Source: Pseudomonadota bacterium (GTDB taxonomy: Bacteria > Myxococcota > Myxococcia > Myxococcales > Myxococcaceae). Taken from it: a stretch of 7,995 nucleotides of DNA. The DNA lies in NCBI GenBank assembly GCA_023424585.1, contig JAFADT010000750.1, positions 1 to 7,995 of the forward strand, written 5' to 3'. A program made the position numbers and the translations under genes. Positions 1-5,250 of this stretch are shown one piece after another. Positions within the stretch are counted from its first letter, which is position 1. Each line of letters starts with the position of its first letter. The notes under the pieces were generated by a model that ran no database searches, was not told where the DNA came from, and saw only the letters and a list, made by a program, of their open reading frames with translations.

Positions 1-1
1 A

Positions 2-1027
2 GCCTCTCCGTGCGAAGGCACGCGCAGCGCCTTCCTGCGCTCGCGCACCGAGGCCACGGACAGCTTCGGCACCTTCATGCAGGCCTTCGGCGCGCAGGAC
101 TTCCGGGGCAAGCGCCTGCGCTTCTCCGCGGTCGTGCGCCACCAGGACGTGAAGGGCTGGGCGGGGCTGTGGATGCGCGTCGAGGGCGCCGACCCCAGGC
201 AGCCGCTCGCCTTCGACAACATGCAGTCGCGCGCCCTGGTGGGCACCCACGGCTGCAAGCGCTACGACGTGGTGCTGGACGTGCCGCAAGAGGCCACCAC
301 CATCATGGCGGGCCTCATCATGAGCGGCACCGGCCAGGCGTGGCTCGGCGGCGTGCGCTTCGAGACGGTGGACGCGTCGGTGAAGACCACCAACCTGCTC
401 ACCCCTCCGCAGCCACTGCCCTCCGGCCCCCAGGGCCTGGAGGACGCGCCGCAGTCCCTCGCCTGGAACAACGGTGAGCGGCTGGGCCGCGTGGGCTACT
501 ACTGGTTCGACGCGCTGCGCGTGCAGACGGAGACCCCGCTCGTGAAGGGCAAGGGCCAGCTGTGGCAGGGCACCGTGGGCGACGAGCTCTTCGAGCACGG
601 CATCGAGGTCAACGGCACCTACCGCAACTACCCGCTGAGCGTGAAGGTGCACGCGGGCGGCCCCACCACGCGCATCCAGGGCACCTGGGGCACCGGCCCC
701 GTGGACATCCGCCTGAGCCCCGACCTCCTGTACATGCGCTGGGGCGTCTTCGAGCGGAAGCTGGCGCGGGACCGGACGGCCCACGCGGAGCAGGGCTGCA
801 ACGTCTACCGGCAGCTGGAGGGCGTGCACGAGATGGACCGCATCGACGTGTGCGGCGTCGCGCTCGCCACCCGGCCGCCGCTCACGCAGCTGGTGGTGTC
901 CTTCCTCGCCAACAGCTTCCGCCGCGACCCGTCACCCTTCACGACGCCGGTGCCGGGCCCCCCGGTGCGCTCTCCGCAGCCGGACAACTCCGCCGGAAGC
1001 AACCGCCCCGCCACGCGGTCCCGCTGA
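2..1027 (+). CDS. Protein with regulator-accessory-type beta domain plus unknown second domain (5' partial)
   Basis: The reading frame is open from the left edge, so the true start lies outside the window; 341 residues are visible. Residues about 5-122 (GTFMQAF, GWAGLWMRVEG at 52-62, LAFDNMQ at 69-75, VVLDVP at 90-95, SGTGQAWLGGVRFE at 108-121) match, by eye, the beta-rich domain appended to some AraC-type regulators and other bacterial proteins, where it is thought to sense or bind a ligand. No DNA-binding domain is visible in the part present. Residues about 130-310 form a second segment rich in Gly, aromatic residues and short beta-like runs that I do not recognise; it has only two cysteines (near 273 and 288). 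The last 30 residues are a Pro/Ser/Arg-rich, probably disordered tail. It ends 54 nt from the end of the convergent anti-sigma gene. An internal ATG at 77 would cut into the conserved domain and is not the start. The family is moderately sure; the function is unknown. Confidence 0.75.
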   Translation, partial: ASPCEGTRSAFLRSRTEATDSFGTFMQAFGAQDFRGKRLRFSAVVRHQDVKGWAGLWMRVEGADPRQPLAFDNMQSRALVGTHGCKRYDVVLDVPQEATTIMAGLIMSGTGQAWLGGVRFETVDASVKTTNLLTPPQPLPSGPQGLEDAPQSLAWNNGERLGRVGYYWFDALRVQTETPLVKGKGQLWQGTVGDELFEHGIEVNGTYRNYPLSVKVHAGGPTTRIQGTWGTGPVDIRLSPDLLYMRWGVFERKLARDRTAHAEQGCNVYRQLEGVHEMDRIDVCGVALATRPPLTQLVVSFLANSFRRDPSPFTTPVPGPPVRSPQPDNSAGSNRPATRSR

Positions 1028-1039
1028 AGGCCCGGCGGA

Positions 1040-1072
1040 CGCGGGAAGGAAGGGCCCCGCCCCGCCTTCCGC
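1040..1072. terminator. GC-rich hairpin between convergent genes, candidate bidirectional terminator
   Basis: GGAAGG (1044-1049) pairs perfectly with CCTTCC (1065-1070). The stem extends inward by GGG/CCC across small bulges (1052-1054 with 1061-1063) and outward by GC/GC. It lies in the 54-nt gap between two stop codons that face each other, which is where a shared terminator would sit. There is no T-tract on either strand, so it is not a classical intrinsic terminator; GC-rich bacteria often lack one. Confidence 0.4.
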
Positions 1073-1081
1073 CGCGGCGCT

Positions 1082-2272
1082 TCAGAACGCGAAGTCGCGC
1101 TCCAGCGTCTCCTGCCCGGCCTGCACCGTGAGGTGGGCCGAGTGCGCGCCGGTGGCCAGCGCCGTGGACAGGTCGAAGGACAGCCCCTCCGGCCCCTGCG
1201 TCGGCTTGAGCGACGGACGCCCGGGCGACAGGAAGACGGCGGCCGTCACGGGCCGCGCGCCCAGGGGCTGCACCAGCAGCCTCAGCCGCTGACGCTCACG
1301 CACCAGCACCACGCGGAAGTCGCGCCGCTCCTCCAGCACCTCGCGGTGCTCCGGAAGACGGGCCGCGCCCGGGCGCCGGGCCACGTCCGCGCGCGAGTCG
1401 CGCGCCGCGCGCGGGGCCTGCGCCCCGTCCTCCTCCAATTCCAGCGCTTCCTCGATGGCGGCGTCGCCCTCTTCCAGCGCCAGCACGGCCTGCGCGCACT
1501 CGCCGCAGCTGGCCGTATGGGCCTCCACGCGCTCGCGCTCCTCGCGGCTCATCTCGCCCGAGTCCAGCCGCCACAGCTCGTCGTCCGTGAGGTGGCGGCG
1601 CGGGGGCGTGTCCACCACCGCGGTGTCCGCCCGGTCCGCGCGGCAGCTGGCGCAGTCCTTCAGGTGCTCCGGGTCCCGCATGGGGCGGCCCGTCCAGGAC
1701 GCCACCAGGTCATCGCAGCCGGCCCGCGCGGAGAACCACCAGGCGCCGGGGCGCTCCACGGGGTCCAGCAGGTCGCGCTCGGCGCGGCGTTCGGCGTTGA
1801 GCGGGATGAACCAGCGCGCCCGGGGGCGCAGCGCGGTGTCCAGGTGCCCCAACGCTCCGAGGAAGCGCTCGCGGGCAGCGCCCGCCTCCCCGTCCAACGG
1901 GCCCTTCAACATCTCCCAGGTGACGAGCGCGCGGGCAGCGGAGGCGGCCCGGTCCCGCGCGGCCAGCCCTTCCAGCGCGGAGGCGCGCCACAGCTCCGCC
2001 TCGTCACCCTCCTCGCCCAGCGCCACCTCCATCGACTCCTCGGCGGCGCGCAGGAGCACCGGCTGGAGCGCCTGCGGTTTCTGCTGGGCCAGCCAGGCCT
2101 CCAGTTCGGGACGGCCGAGGCCCTTCAAGGCCTCCTCCACCCCGTCGGTGCCGAGCCGGTCCGAGCGGCGCAGCACGTCCCCCACCACCTCCAACAGCTC
2201 ACCCACCGCGAGGGGGCCCGCGCCCAGGCGCGCGAACCGGGCCTGGTAGCGAGACAGCGCATCGCTCTTCAT
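1082..2272 (-). CDS. Soluble anti-sigma-like protein with two HxxxCxxC zinc motifs
   Basis: This 396-residue protein is encoded just downstream of an ECF sigma factor on the same strand, with a 46-nt gap. Residues 227-259 fit the zinc-binding anti-sigma (ZAS / zf-HC2) pattern: H227, 24 residues, then H252-x3-C256-x2-C259 within HLTDDELWRLDSGEMS...HTASCGEC. A second, shorter motif precedes it: C186, 16 residues, then H203-x3-C207-x2-C210. The N-terminal 180 residues are helical and Ala/Glu/Leu-rich with no domain I recognise. Residues 270-300 are acidic and low in complexity, and 318-396 look like a beta-strand domain. There is no hydrophobic stretch long enough to span a membrane, so it should be cytoplasmic, unlike many ZAS proteins. 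At 396 residues it is much longer than a bare ZAS domain. The ATG at 2272 has only a weak upstream ribosome site; no better in-frame start is seen. Likely role: binds and restrains the neighbouring sigma factor, perhaps releasing it on a redox or metal signal. The role is inferred from motif and position. Confidence 0.8.
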   Translation of the reverse strand: MKSDALSRYQARFARLGAGPLAVGELLEVVGDVLRRSDRLGTDGVEEALKGLGRPELEAWLAQQKPQALQPVLLRAAEESMEVALGEEGDEAELWRASALEGLAARDRAASAARALVTWEMLKGPLDGEAGAARERFLGALGHLDTALRPRARWFIPLNAERRAERDLLDPVERPGAWWFSARAGCDDLVASWTGRPMRDPEHLKDCASCRADRADTAVVDTPPRRHLTDDELWRLDSGEMSREERERVEAHTASCGECAQAVLALEEGDAAIEEALELEEDGAQAPRAARDSRADVARRPGAARLPEHREVLEERRDFRVVLVRERQRLRLLVQPLGARPVTAAVFLSPGRPSLKPTQGPEGLSFDLSTALATGAHSAHLTVQAGQETLERDFAF

Positions 2273-2302
2273 CGCGGCATCCCGGGCAGGGCGGAGGACG
2301 GC

Positions 2303-2319
2303 ATGCCCCCGCGGGGCAT
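2303..2319 (-). promoter_or_regulatory. Perfect 7-bp hairpin over the sigma stop codon, in the sigma/anti-sigma gap
   Basis: ATGCCCC (2303-2309) and GGGGCAT (2313-2319) form a perfect 7-bp inverted repeat with a 3-nt loop. On the minus strand it begins at the last base of the sigma gene's TGA and lies 31 nt before the anti-sigma start. It could attenuate transcription or stabilise the upstream message, so setting the sigma to anti-sigma ratio. There is no U-run, so full termination is doubtful. Confidence 0.4.
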
Positions 2320-3077
2320 CACGACTGGTCCTCCGGCAGTCCGTCCCGCTGCAACTCCAGCAGGTACAAGCGCAGGTATGCCTGGGCGCGACTGACGCGC
2401 TTGTACGAGTTCACCACGCTGATGTTCAAACGACGTGCGCATTCCTCGTGATCCTCCACGTCCTCGTGGTGATAGAGTTCCCATGCGGAAGCCTCCTTCG
2501 GGTGCTCCTGCTGGAGCCTGGCGTAGGCGGCCCAGTACAGCTCCTGCGCCTCGGCGCGCTCCTCGCGACGCCGTGCGCCCTCCACCGCCCGGGCCACCTC
2601 GGACGGGGTCTCTTCCATCACGTCGTCGGGCGAGGCCGGCGCGGGCGCCAGCTCCTCCCGGTGCCGCCGGTAGAAGTCGATGGCGACGTGCTTGACGATG
2701 CGCAGGAAGAACGTCTTGGGAGACGCGCTCCTGCCCGGCATCTGCTCGGACACGCCCCGGAACTGGTCCAGGCCCCGGTCGATGAACTTCCCCACCGCGT
2801 CCTGGAAGAGCTCGTCGGCGTCCGCCGGCGAGCCCCGTCCGTAGCTGCCCTGGATCCTGCTGATGACGTACCGGGCCGGGCGCGCCCACCGCGCGCACAG
2901 GGCCCCCAGCGGAGTCCCGACGGCCTCGCCCGTGGCTCGGCGCCGCGTCACCTCCGCGAACAATTCCTCATCCGTGAGCTGCTCGTACACCGGGAGACCC
3001 TGGAGGCTGTCCCGGGAGGTCCTCGTCCCGGGAGGTTGGGTTACGGGGATGTGGCGCGGCAAATTAACACGTTGCAT
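2319..3077 (-). CDS. ECF-like RNA polymerase sigma factor
   Basis: This 252-residue protein has a sigma-70 region 2 at about residues 35-140: LTDEELF, then DADELFQDAVGKFIDRG at 86-102, then KTFFLRIVKHVAIDFYRRHR at 121-140, the last being the promoter-melting and -10 recognition helix. Region 4 is at about 190-242, with the helix-turn-helix segment EECARRLNISVVNSYKRVSR at 211-230 recognising the -35 element. Residues 142-180 form a charged linker in place of region 3, as is usual for ECF sigmas. The length is slightly above the typical ECF size because of about 30 extra N-terminal residues. The ATG at 3077 is preceded on the minus strand by GGAGG (3088-3092, 10-nt spacing). A zinc-motif anti-sigma-like gene follows 46 nt downstream, so the two are probably co-transcribed. 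The divergent Ro60-like operon begins 396 nt away and is a possible target; that link is inference. The assignment to sigma-70 is firm; the subgroup was not determined. Confidence 0.9.
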   Translation of the reverse strand: MQRVNLPRHIPVTQPPGTRTSRDSLQGLPVYEQLTDEELFAEVTRRRATGEAVGTPLGALCARWARPARYVISRIQGSYGRGSPADADELFQDAVGKFIDRGLDQFRGVSEQMPGRSASPKTFFLRIVKHVAIDFYRRHREELAPAPASPDDVMEETPSEVARAVEGARRREERAEAQELYWAAYARLQQEHPKEASAWELYHHEDVEDHEECARRLNISVVNSYKRVSRAQAYLRLYLLELQRDGLPEDQS

Positions 3078-3101
3078 CCGCGAACAGCCTCCGACTGGTT
3101 A

Positions 3102-3113
3102 CAGGGGCCCCTG
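3102..3113. promoter_or_regulatory. 12-nt perfect palindrome upstream of sigma gene
   Basis: CAGGGGCCCCTG is a perfect palindrome whose near edge is 24 nt upstream of the sigma start codon. On the minus strand it abuts TGTAACC (3103-3097), whose AACC core resembles the -35 element of many ECF promoters. It could be an operator of the sigma gene. No known regulator site is recognised, and short GC palindromes are common in DNA of this composition. Confidence 0.3.
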
Positions 3114-3218
3114 ACGCCCACCTCCCGCGTTTCCTGACGCGCTTTCCTCGCCCGTCGCGCATGACGCGGCGGGCCTTCTCCAAAGAGGGACGGGCAGGCC
3201 CGCAAGGCCCCGGAAGAA

Positions 3219-3249
3219 GGCCCGGAATCGCGCCGTCAGGATTCCGGCC
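3219..3249. other. Bulged 10-bp stem-loop in divergent intergenic region
   Basis: GGAATC (3224-3229) pairs perfectly with GATTCC (3240-3245) around a 10-nt loop. The stem continues as CC/GG (3222-3223 with 3246-3247) and, past one bulged C at 3221, as GG/CC (3219-3220 with 3248-3249). The mixed A/T and G/C stem makes it less likely to be a by-product of base composition than the other dyads here. It may be part of the candidate structured RNA just downstream, or a leader element. Confidence 0.4.
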
Positions 3250-3262
3250 GGGGGGCGTCCAG

Positions 3263-3345
3263 GGGCGCATCGCTTTCGAGCGCCCGGCCGAAGAGGCCCT
3301 ACACGCCGTGGTTCGACTCCACCCCTCCGCTCACGAGGCGGGGGG
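3263..3345 (+). ncRNA. Candidate Y-like RNA with tRNA-type T-arm, upstream of Ro60-like gene
   Basis: GTGG-TTCGACT-CCAC (3308-3322) is a 4-bp stem with a 7-nt loop matching a tRNA T-arm at every conserved position (G52 G53 T54 T55 C56 G57 A58 then C61 C62). No complete tRNA surrounds it: the expected acceptor partner, D-arm and CCA are missing. It is flanked by a hairpin (GGGCGC 3263-3268 with GCGCCC 3280-3285) and by an 8-bp stem with one T-G pair (3323-3330 with 3338-3345, 7-nt loop). GGCCGAAG (3286-3293) resembles the G-N-CGAA-type motif of the Ro60-binding strand of Y RNAs, as I recall it. Many bacterial Y RNAs are encoded beside the Ro60 gene and carry a tRNA-like module, which fits this location. 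I could not close the long Ro60-binding stem by hand, and the ends are guesses. The alternative is a tRNA 3' fragment or old attachment site. Confidence 0.3.
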
Positions 3346-3362
3346 CCGCCGGCGGTCCGGCA

Positions 3363-3379
3363 CTGAACCGTTCATTCAG
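3363..3379. promoter_or_regulatory. Overlapping inverted repeats upstream of Ro60-like operon, candidate operator
   Basis: CTGAA (3363-3367) and TTCAG (3375-3379) are inverted around 7 nt, and inside them TGAAC-C-GTTCA (3364-3374) is a perfect 5-bp dyad with a 1-nt centre. The block lies about 95 nt upstream of the Ro60-like start codon, in the least GC-rich part of the region. It could be a repressor or activator site. GAACC (3365-3369) also resembles an ECF -35 core, but no matching -10 is evident. Confidence 0.35.
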
Positions 3380-3473
3380 CCTTCCGGCTTCCTCACTCGG
3401 GCGCTCACTTCCTCCCTCCCACCTCAGGCAGCCCCTCCAGGCATGCCTCCGTCCCGAAAGGGGGACGACCGCC

Positions 3474-5234
3474 ATGACCGCTCGCACCCAGACGACCCTT
3501 CCGGAGACGCAGCGCGGCCCAGCCGAGCGGCTGCTCGACGTGGTGCTCGGCGGCTCCGCCCACCTGTGGCACCACCGCCCCGGCCTGGACGTGGACGGCA
3601 CCTGGGTGGCCACCGCCAGCGCGGACGCGAAGGCGCAGGCCCGCGGCCGCAAGGTGGCGCCGGGCCTGTTCGTGCCCGCCGCGGTGAAGCTGTACGGCCA
3701 GTTGCTGGAGCTCTACCGCCTGAACCCGACGCTGATGGCGCACTTCGCGTCCTACGCGCTGACGCAGACGGACTGGCGAGACCTGAAGGTGGCCACCTGC
3801 GCGCTGATGCTGGTGCAGGAGCACGCGGGCCAGCCCGTGCGCGACGGCCAGGGGACCATCGCCTTCCACGACGACGACTACCGCGCCATCGGCGAGGCCA
3901 TGGTGCTGCACTACGTGCGCCACTCCACGCGGATGCTCACGCCCAAGGCCGTGCTGCGCGTGGCGGAGCTGTTGGAGACGCCGGAGATCGCGCGCCTCAA
4001 CCGCGCCGCGGGCTTCGGAGACCCGGCGTCGCGCAAGCCGCCCCTGGGCCGCTGGAAGCGCGTGGCGCAGAAGTGGCTGGCCGCGCGCGAGGCGAACCTG
4101 CCCATGCTCCAGGGCCTGGTAAAGGCGGGCTACAAGGAGACGCTGAAGCGGCTGGCGCGCAAGGCGGGCTACAAGCCCCAGTCGCAGGGCTTCTTCGAGG
4201 TGCTCGGCTGGAAGCAGAAGCAGGCGGACGGCGGCCACCGGCAGGTGGGGCTACGGGGGCTCACGCTGGTGAAGCGCGAGCGCTTCGACGGCCTCTCCGA
4301 GGCGGAGATCTGCGAGTGGATCGAACTGGAGCGGCTCTCCTACAAGGAGGTCGTGGGCCGGCTGCCGAAGGACGTGGGCCTCACGCCCGCCATCCTGGCC
4401 ACGCTCCTGCCGTCGTTGTCGGACCGCGACCTGCGGCTGATGACGCCCACGCTGGAGGAGCTGGGCCTGCTGCAGGAGCCGTCCGTGAAGGCGCGCTGGG
4501 AGCGGGCGGTGGCGAGCGCCACGGATCAGCGCTCGCTGAACATCGCGAAGAACGTCCGGAGCGAGGACGTGCGCCGCAAGCTGGAGGAGGCGAGCGACAA
4601 CGCCGTGAAGAAGGCGGTGGCGGAGGCGACGGCGGAGACGGACGTGCGGGTGATGTTCCTCATCGACAAGTCGGGCTCCATGGAGGGCGCCATCGAGCAG
4701 TCCAAGGAGGCGCTGTCGCGCATCCTCGCGGGCTTCCCGCTGGACAAGCTGCACGTGGCGGCGTTCGACACCATGGGCACGGTGCTTCAGCCCAAGGCGG
4801 CGAACCGCACGGCGGTGCAGCACATGCTGTCCAGGCTCACGGCGTTTGGCGGCACGGTGCACGCGGCCGGGGTCCACGCGCTGCACCGCTCCGGGGTGCG
4901 CATCCCGGCGGAGGCGAAGCTGGTGGTGATGGTGGTGGGTGACGAGGCGGGCGAGGCCGGCGACCAGTTCGCCCGGGCCTTCCACGCGTGTGGCTACAGC
5001 GTGGCGGCCATGGCGCTGCTGGTGAGCGTGGCGGGGGCGCGCGGCAGCACGGTGCGCTCGGGCGCGAAGCAGCTGGGCGTGCCCTTCAGCGAGGTGAGCG
5101 TGGGGCAGTTCGCGGACCCGTATCAGGTGCCGCGCGTGCTCCAGGCGCTGATGGACGCTCCGCGCGCGGCGGGGGCCAGCCAGTCCGGCTGGGTGGACCG
5201 GGTGATGAGCACGCCGCTGTTGAAGGTGGCGTGA
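3474..5234 (+). CDS. Ro60-like protein: TROVE-type helical domain plus C-terminal VWA
   Basis: This 586-residue protein, similar in size to Ro60 proteins, is a likely RNA-binding cytoplasmic ring. The C-terminal 195 residues are a von Willebrand A domain with an intact metal site: D398-K-S400-G-S402 (VMFLIDKSGSM), T461 (GGTVHA) and D490 (VMVVGDEAG). Residues about 65-380 are all-helical and, by eye, follow the Ro60 TROVE region: LGRWKRVAQKW (191-201) against WGRALRKAIADWY of human Ro60, and IELERLSYKEVV...LLPSLSDRDLRLM (283-323) against the IEEHRL...LLQEMPLTALLRNL stretch. The usual N-terminal TROVE signature (NRF...GS..GTYY) is not evident, so the member is divergent. Known Ro60 proteins bind Y RNAs and misfolded RNAs and can work with polynucleotide phosphorylase. 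The ATG at 3474 follows AAAGGGGGA (3457-3465) at normal spacing. It begins a probable operon with the two genes downstream (16-nt and 63-nt gaps). The VWA is certain; TROVE homology is probable. A MoxR-type VWA protein is the main alternative, but no AAA ATPase lies nearby. Confidence 0.85.
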   Translation: MTARTQTTLPETQRGPAERLLDVVLGGSAHLWHHRPGLDVDGTWVATASADAKAQARGRKVAPGLFVPAAVKLYGQLLELYRLNPTLMAHFASYALTQTDWRDLKVATCALMLVQEHAGQPVRDGQGTIAFHDDDYRAIGEAMVLHYVRHSTRMLTPKAVLRVAELLETPEIARLNRAAGFGDPASRKPPLGRWKRVAQKWLAAREANLPMLQGLVKAGYKETLKRLARKAGYKPQSQGFFEVLGWKQKQADGGHRQVGLRGLTLVKRERFDGLSEAEICEWIELERLSYKEVVGRLPKDVGLTPAILATLLPSLSDRDLRLMTPTLEELGLLQEPSVKARWERAVASATDQRSLNIAKNVRSEDVRRKLEEASDNAVKKAVAEATAETDVRVMFLIDKSGSMEGAIEQSKEALSRILAGFPLDKLHVAAFDTMGTVLQPKAANRTAVQHMLSRLTAFGGTVHAAGVHALHRSGVRIPAEAKLVVMVVGDEAGEAGDQFARAFHACGYSVAAMALLVSVAGARGSTVRSGAKQLGVPFSEVSVGQFADPYQVPRVLQALMDAPRAAGASQSGWVDRVMSTPLLKVA

Positions 5235-5250
5235 AGCGGGAGGCAGGGGC

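Larger units (their letters stand above)
3078..3473. other. Divergent intergenic region with multiple dyads and a tRNA-like stretch
   Basis: This 396-nt region separates the starts of the leftward sigma gene and the rightward Ro60-like gene. I see no credible coding sequence in it. It contains, left to right: a GGAGG ribosome site for the sigma gene (3088-3092, minus strand), a 12-nt palindrome (3102-3113), three TGACGC hexamers (3112, 3135, 3162), a bulged 10-bp hairpin (3219-3249), a T-arm-bearing structured stretch (about 3263-3345), overlapping inverted repeats (3363-3379) and a ribosome site AAAGGGGGA (3457-3465) for the Ro60-like gene. Because both genes point outward, no terminator is expected here, so the hairpins suggest leader structure or a small RNA gene. 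I could not identify a convincing -35/-10 pair by eye. Confidence 0.8.

Noticed and set aside
1133..2395. Rightward open frame of 420 codons opposite the anti-sigma gene
   Set aside because: It lacks recognisable domains, is rich in Arg/Gly/Gln/Leu repeats typical of antisense frames, and covers the zinc-motif gene and the end of the sigma gene.
3081..3103. A full ECF promoter for the sigma gene starting at TGTAACC
   Set aside because: At normal 16-17-nt spacing the -10 would overlap the start codon, which conflicts with the clear GGAGG ribosome site at 3088-3092.
3259..3334. A complete tRNA gene around the T-arm at 3308-3322
   Set aside because: The 5' acceptor strand expected to pair with CCTCCGC is absent, no D-arm or anticodon arm in the right place can be drawn, the outer T-stem pair is C-C, and no CCA follows. 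Only the T-arm is convincing.
3161..4942. Long rightward open frame of 593 codons spanning the intergenic region and most of the Ro60-like gene
   Set aside because: It is read one base out of phase with the VWA/TROVE gene; its product is Gly/Ala/Arg/Pro-rich with no domain, as expected of a shadow frame in GC-rich DNA.
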